DNA from: Microbulbifer sediminum
GTDB lineage: Bacteria > Pseudomonadota > Gammaproteobacteria > Pseudomonadales > Cellvibrionaceae
DNA: 64,000 nucleotides
Assembly (NCBI RefSeq): GCF_021729035.1
Contig: NZ_JAJSAP010000001.1
Span: forward strand, 558,001-622,000
Direction: 5' to 3'
The notes beneath the pieces were generated by a model that saw only the letters and a list, made by a program, of their open reading frames with translations, made no database searches and was not told where the DNA came from. Shown here piece by piece: positions 27,919-37,158 of the stretch. Each line of letters begins with the position of its first letter. The first letter of the stretch is position 1. Made by a program: the position numbers and the translations under genes.

Positions 27919-27933
27919 GTTCTTACCTCATCA

Positions 27934-28572
27934 TCAGTTGCGCGCGCGCAGGATCAGCATGCCGCGCTGCTGCTCCATATCCACCCGGCTCAGGAAGCTG
28001 TTGCCCAGCAGGGTGATATGGGGGAAATTGTCGGCGTGGACGGTGGCGTCGATATTATGCAGCTTGATTCCGCCCACGGTGACGCTCGACAGCGTCACTT
28101 GGTAGGCTCGGGCGATACCATTGGCGGTGGCGACACGTACGGCCCGGGCATTGTCCAGGTTCAACCCCAGGCGCTGGGCCGTCGGGTAATTCAGGGCAAT
28201 GCTGGTCGCGCCGGTGTCCACCATTACCGGCACCCGGCGGCCATTGACCCACGCATCCGTGCTGAAGTGCCCACGGCTGTCCGCAACCAGGCGCACCTCC
28301 GTGCGCGCGGCCTCGGCATAGCGCGCCGCCACCGGCGCATCCAGGGTCAGTTTCTGTACGCGGCCGTCGACCTTTACCCGGGCGAAGCTGCTGTTGGCCT
28401 CGAGCAGCCGCACCCCTTCCGGCGAGGTTTCGCCGCTCTTGAGCAGCCTCTGCTTACCATCCACTTGAAGCATGGCACTGGTTCCGAACAACGCCTTGAG
28501 CTGGACCTGCTGCGCCCATACCGGCGACGAACAGAGAAGGAAGCAACAGGCGAGCAGGCGACGAATATTCAC
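27934..28572 (-). CDS. Retropepsin-like aspartic protease, secreted
   Basis: The 212-residue product has a signal peptide (NIRRLLACCFLLCSSPVWAQ) and a C-terminal single-lobed aspartic protease domain of the clan AA/TIGR02281 type, with the active-site triplet in VDTGATSIALN and the hydrophobic flap and LLGNSFLSR segment. Such enzymes dimerise to form one active site; the substrate is unknown. I start at the GTG at 28572 because AAAGGGG lies eight bases before it; a GTG six codons earlier is open but has no such site. It is embedded in the rib-thiL-pgpA array, where it probably follows pgpA for transcription rather than function. Confidence 0.88.
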   Translation of the reverse strand: MNIRRLLACCFLLCSSPVWAQQVQLKALFGTSAMLQVDGKQRLLKSGETSPEGVRLLEANSSFARVKVDGRVQKLTLDAPVAARYAEAARTEVRLVADSRGHFSTDAWVNGRRVPVMVDTGATSIALNYPTAQRLGLNLDNARAVRVATANGIARAYQVTLSSVTVGGIKLHNIDATVHADNFPHITLLGNSFLSRVDMEQQRGMLILRARN

Positions 28573-28606
28573 GGTGCGATCCCCTTTCACCGACCGGCAA
28601 GCCGGT

Positions 28607-29101
28607 CTACCCGATCCATGCCGCGGTCAGCTGTAATACCAGCGCCGCGTACCCGGCAGCCAGTATATCGTCGAGCATAATACCGACACCACCGTGGACG
28701 CGGCGGTCCACCCAGCCAATGGGCTGCGGCTTGGCAATATCGAACAGGCGGAACAGCACCAGCCCGTACAGCGCCCATCCCCAGCCTGCCGGGGCCAGGA
28801 ACATGGTCAGCCAGTAACCCACCATCTCATCCCAGACGATGCCGCCATGGTCGTGTACTCCCAGCGCCCGGGAGGCGGCGCCACACAGGTAGCAGCCCAC
28901 CACGGCACCGACCACCACCACCGCCAGGTACTGGGCCGGAGGCAGGTGCTGCAGCAGCCACCAGAACGGCAACGCCATCAGGGTTCCGAAGGTACCGGGC
29001 GCCTTCGGCGCCAGCCCGGAACCGAAGCCGAAGGCCAGCAACATGGTGGGGCTGCGCAGCAGCTGGGCGGCGGTGGGCTGGGGAATGGAGGTATCAGTCA
29101 T
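28607..29101 (-). CDS. pgpA: Phosphatidylglycerophosphatase A
   Basis: PgpA is an inner-membrane phosphatase that dephosphorylates phosphatidylglycerophosphate. The N-terminal signature FGSGLAPKAPGTFGTLMALP is present, as is the acidic VHDHGGIVWDEMVGYW segment; four hydrophobic stretches make up the membrane part. At 164 residues it matches the family. It lies three bases downstream of thiL, the usual thiL-pgpA order. Confidence 0.94.
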   Translation of the reverse strand: MTDTSIPQPTAAQLLRSPTMLLAFGFGSGLAPKAPGTFGTLMALPFWWLLQHLPPAQYLAVVVVGAVVGCYLCGAASRALGVHDHGGIVWDEMVGYWLTMFLAPAGWGWALYGLVLFRLFDIAKPQPIGWVDRRVHGGVGIMLDDILAAGYAALVLQLTAAWIG

Positions 29102-29104
29102 AGT

Positions 29105-30082
29105 TCAAAAATGCCGGTATCCGGGCCTTGCGGCCTGCCACTCCTCGCCATTGAGAAAGCAGCGCACACGCGCCCGGTCCTGCGCCCCGGGCGTCCGTGC
29201 CACCAGGGTGCCAATTTGCACCGGCGCGGACTCGCCCCCGGCGCAGCGTTCTTTTACCGCGTCCACCATTGCCGGTGGAACGGTGAAGCAGAGCTGGTAA
29301 TCATCGCCTCCGGTGGCCGCCAGCTCCAGCGCGCGGCTGCCCGCCAGCTCGACCGCCAGTGGATCCACCGGCAGGTCTTCCATCACCAGCTCCGCGTCCA
29401 GGTTGCTGGCGGCGCAGATATGGCCCAGATCGGCCAGCAAGCCGTCGGAGATATCCAGCGCGCTGCTGGCAAGGCCGGAGAGGGCAGCAGCCGTTTGCAG
29501 TTGCGGCTCCGGTGCGTAGTAAGCGCTTACCGCCCGCTGAAAACAACCTGGCTCCACCGTGCGCTCGCCGAGGATTACCGGCAGCGCCGCGGCGGCCGCG
29601 CCCAGGGGCCCACTGACGAAGACCGCGTCCCCGGCCCGGGCCCCATCACGCCGCAGCGGCGCTGCGGTGGCGCCGGTCACCTGGACGGTGATCGTGAGGG
29701 GGCCCCTGGTCGTGTCGCCTCCCACCAGGGAGATACCGTAAGCCCGCGCCGTTTGCAGTAGGCCGTCGGCGAAGCCTCGCAGCCATGTCCGGTCGCTTTC
29801 CGGGATCGTCAGGGCCAGGGTAAACCACAGCGGGCGCGCGTTCATTGCCGCCAGGTCACTCAGGTTCACCCGCAGCGCCCTTCCCGCCACCAGTGCCGGG
29901 TCGGCCCCCTCGGGGAAGTGCCGTCCTGCCACCAGGGTATCCACGCTGGTGGCGAGCTGTTCCCCGGCGGGCGGCTGCAACAGCGCACAGTCGTCGCCAA
30001 TGCCCAGCACGACCCCTTCTCCGCACGGGGCTCCGGCAAAGTACTCGCGGATAATCTCGAATTCGCCGGGAGCTGCCCGCAT
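29105..30082 (-). CDS. thiL: Thiamine-monophosphate kinase
   Basis: ThiL phosphorylates thiamine monophosphate to the diphosphate cofactor. The family N-terminus FEIIREYF, the metal site GIGDDCALL, SVDTLVAGRHFP, the LSDLAAMNARP strand and VGGDTTRGPL are all visible, and the C-terminal half carries DISDGLLADLGH. The 325-residue length is usual. It follows nusB by 12 bases and is the source of ThDP for enzymes such as Dxs. Confidence 0.95.
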   Translation of the reverse strand: MRAAPGEFEIIREYFAGAPCGEGVVLGIGDDCALLQPPAGEQLATSVDTLVAGRHFPEGADPALVAGRALRVNLSDLAAMNARPLWFTLALTIPESDRTWLRGFADGLLQTARAYGISLVGGDTTRGPLTITVQVTGATAAPLRRDGARAGDAVFVSGPLGAAAAALPVILGERTVEPGCFQRAVSAYYAPEPQLQTAAALSGLASSALDISDGLLADLGHICAASNLDAELVMEDLPVDPLAVELAGSRALELAATGGDDYQLCFTVPPAMVDAVKERCAGGESAPVQIGTLVARTPGAQDRARVRCFLNGEEWQAARPGYRHF

Positions 30083-30094
30083 GGTCCGGCTTTC

Positions 30095-30538
30095 TCAGCC
30101 CTGCTTGTCGGCTTTGACTTCCGCCGCACGTACGTCTGCAGCAGTCTTGTCGAGTATGCCGTTGATATATTTGAACGCGTCGGTGGGGCCAAACTTCTTG
30201 GCCAGCGCCACCGCCTCATTGATCACAACCTTGTAGGGCACATCGACGCGGTTCTGCAGCTCGTAAGTGGACATCCGCAACAGTGCCCGGGATACCGGGT
30301 CCAGGTCCTCGATGCTGCGGTCCAGGTGTGGACCGAAAGCCCCCTCGACGTCATCGAGGTTTTTCGCCACGCCGTGGAAAATGTCGCGAAAATACTCCAC
30401 GTCAGTCTTGCTCATGTCGTTGTCGGCGCGGAACTCGGCCTCGATGGCATTCAGGCTGGCGCCCGCCATCTGCCACTGGTACAGCGCCTGCATGGCGTAG
30501 TGGCGCGCCTTGCGGCGCGCGGATGCGGTAACGGTCAT
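30095..30538 (-). CDS. nusB: Transcription antitermination factor NusB
   Basis: NusB binds NusE (S10) and boxA RNA during rRNA transcription. The all-helical 147-residue product shows RRKARHYAMQALYQWQ, the DLDPVSRALLRMSTYEL helix and VINEAVALAKKFG, all standard. I start at the ATG at 30538, preceded by GGAATCGGA; the TTG six codons upstream is unlikely. The ribH-nusB order is conserved in proteobacteria. Confidence 0.95.
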   Translation of the reverse strand: MTVTASARRKARHYAMQALYQWQMAGASLNAIEAEFRADNDMSKTDVEYFRDIFHGVAKNLDDVEGAFGPHLDRSIEDLDPVSRALLRMSTYELQNRVDVPYKVVINEAVALAKKFGPTDAFKYINGILDKTAADVRAAEVKADKQG

Positions 30539-30559
30539 TATCAATTCCGATTCCAAACT

Positions 30560-30579
30560 GTAGGGGCAGCCGCCCCTAC
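30560..30579. repeat. REP-like hairpin between ribH and nusB
   Basis: GTAGGGGC (30560-30567) pairs perfectly with GCCCCTAC (30572-30579) over AGCC. It sits in the 72-base gap within the rib operon and lacks a T-run, so it may act as an RNA-processing or attenuating structure rather than a terminator. Confidence 0.6.
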
Positions 30580-30610
30580 ATGGTTATCCACTAACCGGCG
30601 TTACCCGGTG

Positions 30611-31081
30611 TTAAACCTTGCCCAGCAGGGAAACCATTTCCAGCGCGGTTTCCGCTGCTTCACAGCCCTTGTTACCGGCCTTGGTGCCGGAACGCTCGAT
30701 GGCCTGCTCGATTGAGTCAACAGTCAGCACACCAAAGGTCACCGGTACACCGCTGTCCAGGGATACCTGTGCAAGGCCCTTGGTGCACTCGCCCGCCACA
30801 TACTCGAAGTGCGGGGTGCCACCGCGGATTACCGCGCCCAGGGCGATGATGGCATCGTAGCGACCGCTGGCCGCCAGCTTTTTTGCCGCCAGCGGGAACT
30901 CGAAAGCTCCCGGTGCATAGTAGATGGTGATGTCCTCTTCCTTGATGCCCTTGCGGCGCAGGGTATCCAGCGCCCCGTCTTTAAGGCTCTCCACCACAAA
31001 GCTGTTCCACCGGCTCACCAGCAGTGCGTACTTGCCCTGGCAGCCGACGAAATCCCCTTCGATAACCTTGATCTTGCTCAT
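30611..31081 (-). CDS. ribH: 6,7-Dimethyl-8-ribityllumazine synthase
   Basis: RibH condenses the ribitylamino-pyrimidine with dihydroxybutanone phosphate to lumazine, the substrate of riboflavin synthase. Key segments are [11 protein letters not shown], the substrate loop [13 protein letters not shown], and [16 protein letters not shown] with the catalytic His. The start ATG at 31081 gives the family N-terminus MSKIKVIEG; the TTG four codons earlier is unlikely. 156 residues. Confidence 0.96.
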   Translation of the reverse strand: MSKIKVIEGDFVGCQGKYALLVSRWNSFVVESLKDGALDTLRRKGIKEEDITIYYAPGAFEFPLAAKKLAASGRYDAIIALGAVIRGGTPHFEYVAGECTKGLAQVSLDSGVPVTFGVLTVDSIEQAIERSGTKAGNKGCEAAETALEMVSLLGKV

Positions 31082-31147
31082 CGTGTATTCCAAATGTGTT
31101 CTTTTGTTTTGCCATTGCCCACACAGGCAATCAACGGCCCGGAGGAC

Positions 31148-32263
31148 TCAGTCCTCTTCTGAGTTCAGGTACTCTTCCACTTCCAGGTCAAAGCCGGAAA
31201 TGGCACTGAAACGGAAAGGCGCGCTCATCAGGCGCATCTTGCGCACATTGAGGTCCCGCAGGATCTGCGAGCCGGTCCCTACCTGCTTGTAGACCAGGTC
31301 CTGGCTGGGGCGCTGCTGCTTGCCGCTGATGAGCCAGTCGATGCTTTCCTCGATCTCCTCGGTGGTTTCATTGTGGCAAATCAGTACCACCACACCCTTG
31401 CCCTCTTGTTCCACCCGCTGCATGGCGCGGCGGAAGGTCCAGGGGGTGTATTTCTCATCGCCACGGCGGATGGTGAGCACGTCCCGCAGGGTATTGCCCA
31501 CGTGCACCCGTACCAGGGTCGGCTCCTCCGGGCTGGGCTCGCCCTTGATGAAGGCGAAGTGACGCTCGCGCCGTGCCTTGTCCAGGTAGGTTCGCAGCCT
31601 GAAATTACCGTACTCGGTCTGCACCTGGCGTTCGTTGGTGCACTCCACGGTGGTCTCATTCAGCGCCCGGTAGTTAATCAGGTCGGCGATGGTGCCGATC
31701 TTCAGGTTATGGGTTTTGGCAAAGGTTTCCAGGTCCGGGCGCCGGGCCATGGTGCCATCTTCATTCATGATCTCGACGATCACCGCCGCCGACTCGAAAC
31801 CCGCCAGGCGCGCCAGGTCACAACTTGCCTCGGTGTGGCCGGCACGGCTCAGTACACCACCGGGCTGGGCCATGATCGGGAAGATATGTCCCGGCTGGAC
31901 GATGTCCCGCGGCTTGGCGTTGCGCGCCACCGCCGCACGGACGGTGCGGGCGCGGTCGGCGGCGGAGATACCCGTGGTCACGCCCTCGGCCGCCTCGATG
32001 GAGACGGTGAAATTGGTGCTGAACTGGGCGCCGTTGTCCTGGGACATCAGCGGCAGGTCGAGCTGCTCACAGCGCTCCCGGGACATGGGCAGGCAGATCA
32101 GGCCGCGGGCGTGGGTGGCCATGAAGTTGATATCCTCGGCGCGTACCTGCTCTGCTGCCATCACCAGGTCGCCCTCGTTCTCCCGATCCTCGTCGTCCAT
32201 CAGGATCACCATCTTGCCCTGGCGGATATCGTCGATCAGTTCTTCAACCGTGTTCAGTTCCAT
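31148..32263 (-). CDS. ribB: 3,4-Dihydroxy-2-butanone 4-phosphate synthase with degenerate GCH II domain
   Basis: The N-terminal half (about 1-200) is a full DHBP synthase, which makes the four-carbon unit of riboflavin from ribulose 5-phosphate: DDEDRENEGDLVMAAE, the FSTNFTVSIEA strand and GHTEASCDLARLAG. The C-terminal half (about 205-371) has the GTP cyclohydrolase II fold but lacks the zinc cysteines (VHVGNTLRDVLTIRRGDE instead of a Cys-X-Asp...CDC pattern) and the catalytic RQEGRG. It is therefore not a working RibA; the intact ribA at 27304 supplies that step. Such RibB-RibX fusions are known in proteobacteria. Often annotated as ribBA. Confidence 0.93.
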   Translation of the reverse strand: MELNTVEELIDDIRQGKMVILMDDEDRENEGDLVMAAEQVRAEDINFMATHARGLICLPMSRERCEQLDLPLMSQDNGAQFSTNFTVSIEAAEGVTTGISAADRARTVRAAVARNAKPRDIVQPGHIFPIMAQPGGVLSRAGHTEASCDLARLAGFESAAVIVEIMNEDGTMARRPDLETFAKTHNLKIGTIADLINYRALNETTVECTNERQVQTEYGNFRLRTYLDKARRERHFAFIKGEPSPEEPTLVRVHVGNTLRDVLTIRRGDEKYTPWTFRRAMQRVEQEGKGVVVLICHNETTEEIEESIDWLISGKQQRPSQDLVYKQVGTGSQILRDLNVRKMRLMSAPFRFSAISGFDLEVEEYLNSEED

Positions 32264-32281
32264 AAATCTCTCTTTGTGTTC

Positions 32282-32295
32282 GCCTGCAAGCAGGC
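32282..32295. repeat. REP-like palindrome between ribE and ribB
   Basis: GCCTGC (32282-32287) pairs with GCAGGC (32290-32295) over AA, followed by TCCTACAG, a layout similar to REP sequences of pseudomonads. A second small stem, ACTCC/GGAGT, follows within 35 bases. No FMN riboswitch is recognisable in this gap. Confidence 0.45.
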
Positions 32296-32336
32296 TCCTA
32301 CAGTCAGGTCTCGTACTCCCGCAGGAGTCTTGGCGT

Positions 32337-32999
32337 TCAGCCCTTGTAAAAACCGTGCCGGGCCAGGAATTCCACCGTCAGGCCCTCGCTGTCGGGCTGG
32401 GCGGCCTTGTCACCGAGCAGCAATCGCTCCAGGTAGCGGGCGATCAGGTCCACCTCGAGGTTTACCCTTGTCCCCGCCTGGTAGCCGCCCATCACCGTCT
32501 CCTGCAGGGTGTGCGGGACGATGGTCAGCTCGAACTCCGCGCCGTCGACAGCATTGACGGTGAGACTGGTGCCGTCCACCGTGATGGACCCCTTGTGGGC
32601 AATATACCTGGCCAGCTGCTCCGGTGCGCGCAGGCGGAAGCGCTCGGCACGGGCTTCCTTCTTGCGCCAGACCACCTCGCCGATGCCATCCACATGGCCG
32701 CTGACAATATGCCCGCCCAGGCGCGTCTGCGGTGTCAGGGCTTTCTCCAGGTTGACCCGGTCCCCCTTCTTCCAGCCGCTGACACTGGTGACATCCATGG
32801 TCTCCGCGGACACATCTGCCCAGTAGCCGTCGCCGGGCAGATCCACCACCGTCAGGCAAACGCCGTTGGTGGCAATGCTGTCGCCCAGTTGCACATCGGA
32901 CAGGTCCAGCTTGCCGCTCTTTACCCGCACCCGCAGGTCACCGCCCACGGGCTTCAGTTCGGTGATTTCGCCTACGGCTTCCACAATACCGGTAAACAT
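32337..32999 (-). CDS. ribE: Riboflavin synthase, alpha subunit
   Basis: The trimeric enzyme that dismutates two lumazines to riboflavin. It has two similar lumazine-binding halves: MFTGIVEAVGEI with SIATNGVCLTVV in the first, and HIVSGHVDGIGEV with GSITVDGTSLTV in the second. At 220 residues it has the normal length. It lies between ribD and ribB on the minus strand. Confidence 0.96.
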   Translation of the reverse strand: MFTGIVEAVGEITELKPVGGDLRVRVKSGKLDLSDVQLGDSIATNGVCLTVVDLPGDGYWADVSAETMDVTSVSGWKKGDRVNLEKALTPQTRLGGHIVSGHVDGIGEVVWRKKEARAERFRLRAPEQLARYIAHKGSITVDGTSLTVNAVDGAEFELTIVPHTLQETVMGGYQAGTRVNLEVDLIARYLERLLLGDKAAQPDSEGLTVEFLARHGFYKG

Positions 33000-33025
33000 C
33001 GGGAAAAATCTCCAGTTGGCTGGCG

Positions 33026-34159
33026 CTACCGCTCGATATCCGTGGTGGCGGTAATACGCCAGTCGTGCCCGACTGCGCGCATGTCGGTTATGGTAATCGG
33101 GAGCACCGAGCCCATCCGCTCGATCGGCAGCTCGAACAGCGGCCGCGCCGTGCTGCCGAGCAATTTGGGCGCCATGTAAACGATGATCTCGTCCACATGC
33201 CCGCGGTAGAGGAATTCGCCCGACAGGGTCGCACCGCTCTCTACCAGTACCTCGTTACACTCCCGCCGCGCCAGCTCCTGCAGCAGCGCCAGCAGGTCGA
33301 CGCGGCCGTCGCTGCCAGCCGGCAGCACCAGCACCTCAGCCCCGGCTTTTTCCAGTCGCTCGCGGCGCTCCGGCTCGGCCTGCGCGGTCGTGCACACCAG
33401 TGTGGGGGCATCGCCCTGCAATATAAAGGCCCTGGCTGGCGTGCGCAGACGACTGTCGACAATGACCCGCAGTGGCTGCACTTCCGCGGCAGCCTCGGCG
33501 GCAAGCAACTCCAGCGCCATTTCGTCGGCGCGCACGTTCAGGTTGGGATTGTCGAACCGCACCGTATCCACACCGGTGACAATCGCACAACTGCGCGCCC
33601 GCAGCCGCTGCACATCGGCACGTGCCGCGGGCCCGGTGACCCACTTCGATTCACCACTGGCCATGCCCGTGCGACCGTCCAGGCTCATGGCCGACTTGCT
33701 GCGCACCAGTGGCAGACCAAGGGTCATGCGCTTGATAAACCCGGGGTTCAGAGCCCGACAGGCCTCTTCCAGCAGCGGCCCTTCAACCTCAATTCCGGCG
33801 TCCCGCAGCACCTGCAGGCCCTGGCCGCTGACGGCGGGATTCGGGTCTTCCATACCGTAGACGACACGTGCCACGCCCGCCTCGACCAACGCGTGGGCAC
33901 AGGGCCCGGTTTTACCGGTATGGCTGCACGGCTCGAGAGTGACGTAGGCAGTGGCACCGCGGGCACGCTCACCGGCATCGCGCAGCGCCTCGATTTCGGC
34001 GTGGGGCAGGCCCGCGCGGCGGTGCCAGCCCTCACCCACGATGGCGCCACTATCATCGACGATGACACAACCGACGCGGGGGTTGGGCATGGTGGTGTAG
34101 AGACCGCGCCCTGCCAGGTACACGGCACGGTTCATCAGGGCCTGGGGATTGTGGGTCAT
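33026..34159 (-). CDS. ribD: Riboflavin biosynthesis deaminase/reductase
   Basis: A two-domain enzyme for the second and third steps of riboflavin synthesis. The N-terminal cytidine-deaminase-like half has the zinc ligands in [10 protein letters not shown] and [18 protein letters not shown]. The C-terminal reductase half begins near residue 148 ([18 protein letters not shown]) and includes ITGVDTV-like and GATLSGEFL segments. The 377-residue length fits. Its start overlaps the nrdR stop by four bases (ATGA), the standard nrdR-ribD coupling. Confidence 0.96.
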   Translation of the reverse strand: MTHNPQALMNRAVYLAGRGLYTTMPNPRVGCVIVDDSGAIVGEGWHRRAGLPHAEIEALRDAGERARGATAYVTLEPCSHTGKTGPCAHALVEAGVARVVYGMEDPNPAVSGQGLQVLRDAGIEVEGPLLEEACRALNPGFIKRMTLGLPLVRSKSAMSLDGRTGMASGESKWVTGPAARADVQRLRARSCAIVTGVDTVRFDNPNLNVRADEMALELLAAEAAAEVQPLRVIVDSRLRTPARAFILQGDAPTLVCTTAQAEPERRERLEKAGAEVLVLPAGSDGRVDLLALLQELARRECNEVLVESGATLSGEFLYRGHVDEIIVYMAPKLLGSTARPLFELPIERMGSVLPITITDMRAVGHDWRITATTDIER

Positions 34160-34620
34160 TGCGGCTCCGTCGGCTTCGTCAGGCGCTCGATTTCCTGGCT
34201 GAAGTCACTCACATCCTCAAAGCGGCGGTAGACCGAGGCAAAACGCACGTAGGCCACCTGGTCCAGCTCGCGCAGCTGCTCCATCACCAGCTCGCCAACC
34301 TGCATGGCCGGCAACTCGCGTTCGCCGGTGGCCTGCAGGGCGTGTTTGATCTGCGCCACTGCAGACTCGACCCGTTCGGTACTCACCGGGCGCTTTTCCA
34401 CCGCGCGCTGGATTCCGGCCCGCAGCTTGTCCTCGTTAAAGGGCTCGCGCTGCCCGTTCTGCTTGATCACGCGGGGCAGCAGTAGTTCGGCGGTCTCGAA
34501 TGTGGTGAAGCGCTCGTGGCAGTCGAGGCACTCACGGCGTCGACGCACCTGATCGCCCTCCGCCACCAGGCGGGAGTCGACGACCTTGGTTTCTTCTGCG
34601 CTGCAGAAAGGACAGTGCAT
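34156..34620 (-). CDS. nrdR: Transcriptional repressor NrdR
   Basis: NrdR senses ATP/dATP and represses ribonucleotide reductase genes by binding NrdR boxes. The N-terminal zinc ribbon is [15 protein letters not shown] with [12 protein letters not shown]; the ATP-cone occupies about residues 48-138. I start at the ATG giving MHCPFC, 14 codons inside the longest frame. The 154-residue length is standard. It is the first gene of the rib array. Confidence 0.95.
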   Translation of the reverse strand: MHCPFCSAEETKVVDSRLVAEGDQVRRRRECLDCHERFTTFETAELLLPRVIKQNGQREPFNEDKLRAGIQRAVEKRPVSTERVESAVAQIKHALQATGERELPAMQVGELVMEQLRELDQVAYVRFASVYRRFEDVSDFSQEIERLTKPTEPQ

Positions 34621-34722
34621 GGGGAAGTGGGCCCTGTAGAAAAACGGGCCGCAGTTTAACACAGGCGGCGCCCGGGGGCGCCACCAGCGCGTCCCGCCGT
34701 GTGGAGTGGCACAACCGCAGGC

Positions 34723-34748
34723 AAAAAAAAGCGGCCCCAGTGGGCCGC
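34723..34748 (-). terminator. Intrinsic terminator of glyA
   Basis: GCGGCCC (34731-34737) pairs with GGGCCGC (34742-34748), followed on the minus strand by eight T residues. It lies 30 bases after the glyA stop codon and separates glyA from nrdR. Confidence 0.9.
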
Positions 34749-34778
34749 CTTGGATGAAGTGCCTGGACCGGCTGCAGG

Positions 34779-36044
34779 TTACTTCTGGTACACCGGGAAT
34801 TTGGCGCAGATATCCAGCACCTTCTGCTTCACCTCGGCAATGGTGCCCTCGGCGTCGCCCTTCTCCAGCGCATCCAGCACATCGCAGATCCAGTGGGTCA
34901 GCTGCCGGGTCTCCTCCACCCCGAAACCGCGGGTGGTGATGGCCGGGGTGCCAACCCGCAGGCCAGAGGTGATGAACGGCGAGCGCGGGTCATTGGGTAC
35001 CGCGTTCTTGTTGACGGTGATATTGGCCCGGCCCAGCGCCTCATCCGCATCCTTACCGGTGTACTCCTTGCCGATCAGGTCCACCAGCATCAGGTGGTCG
35101 TCGGTACCGCCCGAAACTATGTTGATGCCGCGATCGAGGAAGGTATCGGCCATGGCACGGGCATTCTCAACCACCTTCTTCTGGTACTGCTTGTATTCCG
35201 GGGTCATGGCTTCCTTGAAGGACACCGCCTTGGCCGCGATCACGTGCATCAGCGGGCCGCCCTGGCCACCGGGGAATACCGCGGAGTTGAGCTTCTTCTC
35301 GATCTCTTCGTTGGCCTTTGCCAGGATGATGCCACCGCGCGGGCCGCGCAGTGTCTTGTGGGTGGTAGAGGTCACCACATCGGCGTGGGGAATCGGCGAC
35401 GGGTATTCACCGGCGGCCACCAGGCCGGCCACGTGGGCCATGTCCACCAGCAGGTAGGCGCCCACCTTGTCGGCGATCTCGCGGAAACGAGCCCAGTCCA
35501 TGATGCGGCTGTAGGCAGAGAAGCCGCCCACGATCATCTTCGGCTTGTGCTCCAGCGCCAGGCGCTCCACCTCCTCGTAGTCCACCTCGCCGGTGTCCGG
35601 GTTCAGCCCGTACTGCACCGCGTTGTAGATCTTGCCGGAGAAATTCACCCGCGCACCGTGGGTCAGGTGGCCACCGTGGGCCAGGCTCATGCCCAGCACG
35701 GTGTCGCCCGGGGCGCACAGGGCCTGGTAGACCGCAGCGTTGGCCTGGGAACCGGAATGCGGCTGGACATTGGCGTAATCGGCGCCGAACAGCTCCTTGG
35801 CGCGCTCGATCGCCAGCACTTCCACCTTGTCCACATACTCACAGCCACCGTAGTAACGCTTGCCAGGGTATCCCTCGGCGTACTTGTTGGTCATGGTGCT
35901 GCCCTGCGCCTCCATCACCAGTGGGCTGGTGTAGTTTTCGGAGGCGATCAGCTCGATATGCTCTTCCTGGCGGCGGTCCTCTTCCTGGATGGCTTCCCAG
36001 ACTTCCGGGTCGTAAGAGGAGAGTGTGACTGATGGATCAAACAT
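34779..36044 (-). CDS. glyA: Serine hydroxymethyltransferase
   Basis: The PLP enzyme that interconverts serine and glycine and supplies 5,10-methylene-tetrahydrofolate. Family segments include [46 protein letters not shown] and the PLP lysine (Lys230) in [14 protein letters not shown]. At 421 residues it has the expected length. It is monocistronic, with its own terminator and about 230 bases of leader before the next gene. Confidence 0.97.
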   Translation of the reverse strand: MFDPSVTLSSYDPEVWEAIQEEDRRQEEHIELIASENYTSPLVMEAQGSTMTNKYAEGYPGKRYYGGCEYVDKVEVLAIERAKELFGADYANVQPHSGSQANAAVYQALCAPGDTVLGMSLAHGGHLTHGARVNFSGKIYNAVQYGLNPDTGEVDYEEVERLALEHKPKMIVGGFSAYSRIMDWARFREIADKVGAYLLVDMAHVAGLVAAGEYPSPIPHADVVTSTTHKTLRGPRGGIILAKANEEIEKKLNSAVFPGGQGGPLMHVIAAKAVSFKEAMTPEYKQYQKKVVENARAMADTFLDRGINIVSGGTDDHLMLVDLIGKEYTGKDADEALGRANITVNKNAVPNDPRSPFITSGLRVGTPAITTRGFGVEETRQLTHWICDVLDALEKGDAEGTIAEVKQKVLDICAKFPVYQK

Positions 36045-36240
36045 GGTTTTCCCTCAATGAATCGGGCTGTGGACGCTGCACCGATGGGCACAGGAGCCAT
36101 TAGCACAACTGTAGAAAGGCGCGCATTGTACACCAAGGGAAAGTGGTCTGCGCCCCAATTTATGCGGCGTCGAACGGGATAAACAGCGCTCTTGACCGGA
36201 GGGTCTGGCAGCCGGCGTGCCGGAGAGGCAGGGAGGGAAG

Positions 36241-36264
36241 GACGCGGCCGTGGCCGGCCGCGTC
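36241..36264 (-). terminator. Strong GC hairpin after the outer-membrane protein gene
   Basis: GACGCGGCC (36241-36249) pairs perfectly with GGCCGCGTC (36256-36264). It lies 10 bases beyond the stop codon of the minus-strand barrel gene but lacks a T-run, so it may stabilise the 3' end of the message or assist termination. Confidence 0.5.
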
Positions 36265-36274
36265 GCGAAGGGGA

Positions 36275-36766
36275 TCAGAAGGTCAGGATCATGGTGCCGG
36301 ACCAGAAATTCACGTCCTCTTCGATCATGGTGTACTCGAACTCGACATTGGTGTTCGGGCTCAGGTTCAGGCCGATGCCACCGCCTACGGAGATGCCGGT
36401 GTCGTCGCTGCTGTAGCCGCCCACGCTCACGTCTTCGTAGATCAGGCCCAGGCGGCCCTTGAAGTAGACGTCACCGAAGGAGCGGTAAGTGCCGTAGCCA
36501 CCCAGGGTCTGGATATCCACATCGATGTCGCGGCCGTCGAAGGCATCCGCCTCGCCGCTGATCAGGGAATCGGTGAACTCACCCTCGAAGCCCCACCCGG
36601 AGGAGAAGGTGTAGCCGCCGCGCAGGCCGAAGTTGATCGGGTCGTCAACGGTGTTGGCGTCAACCGTCATCAGGCCGGCTGTGGCGCCCCAGTAGCCGCC
36701 CTCGGCGTTCGCTGCAGAAGAACAAACCAGTGCCAGGGCCGCCAGGCCCGTCGCCAATTTACGCAT
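36275..36766 (-). CDS. Small outer-membrane beta-barrel protein
   Basis: The 163-residue product has a signal peptide (residues 1-20, LVCSSAANAEGG) followed by alternating beta strands typical of an eight-stranded OmpA/OmpX-like barrel (GLRGGYTFSSGWGFEGEF, FKGRLGLIYEDV, GGGIGLNLSPNTNVEFEYTM). It ends in Phe (MILTF), the usual BAM recognition signal. The ATG at 36766 starts the signal peptide; a TTG five codons upstream is less likely. Function unknown. Confidence 0.85.
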   Translation of the reverse strand: MRKLATGLAALALVCSSAANAEGGYWGATAGLMTVDANTVDDPINFGLRGGYTFSSGWGFEGEFTDSLISGEADAFDGRDIDVDIQTLGGYGTYRSFGDVYFKGRLGLIYEDVSVGGYSSDDTGISVGGGIGLNLSPNTNVEFEYTMIEEDVNFWSGTMILTF

Positions 36767-37158
36767 AAGGAAAATCCCCAAGTTGTTGTGGTGATCGAAT
36801 TTGCGCGGATTCTATCCGCCTTTTCCTGGTCCAGCCAGTCACCTGTTCACATCCCAAGGGGTGTACAGGTCTCAGGCTGGCAATAGACCCGGCTGTCGCG
36901 AGAATCGTTCCACCGGTAGGGGAAAAAGTCACAATTCAGCCGCAATCGCCCCCGCTGGCGCCATAAGCCTCTCACTCACTGCTACATTGAGTTGGCTCCG
37001 GAGTTGTCGCCCGATAAAGGACAAACCGACGTCAAGACCCCGGAAGTCCCTGCCCGACATTTTGACCACTGGTGATTAACAGAACCTGAACAGAACCAGA
37101 CAATGACATTTCACGGATCGATGCGTTAACAGCTCAATACCAAGAGACGGAGACAGCG
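36767..37158. other. Intergenic region between divergent genes
   Basis: About 390 bases between the barrel gene and the first hemerythrin, presumably carrying both promoters. No reading frame is credible. A partial palindrome ACCACTGGT lies at 37065-37073 within TTTTGACCACTGGTGATTAA. It shares TTGAC with half of an FNR site but lacks the second half, so I do not call it an FNR box. Confidence 0.4.

Noticed and set aside
32264-32336. A possible FMN riboswitch in the riboflavin genes
   Set aside because: The gaps between the rib genes are short and contain only small REP-like palindromes; no FMN aptamer motifs were found.
37056-37080. A possible FNR box before the first hemerythrin (TTGACCACTGGTGATTAA)
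   Set aside because: It contains TTGAC, but the second half is not at the four-base spacing and differs from (A/G)TCAA.
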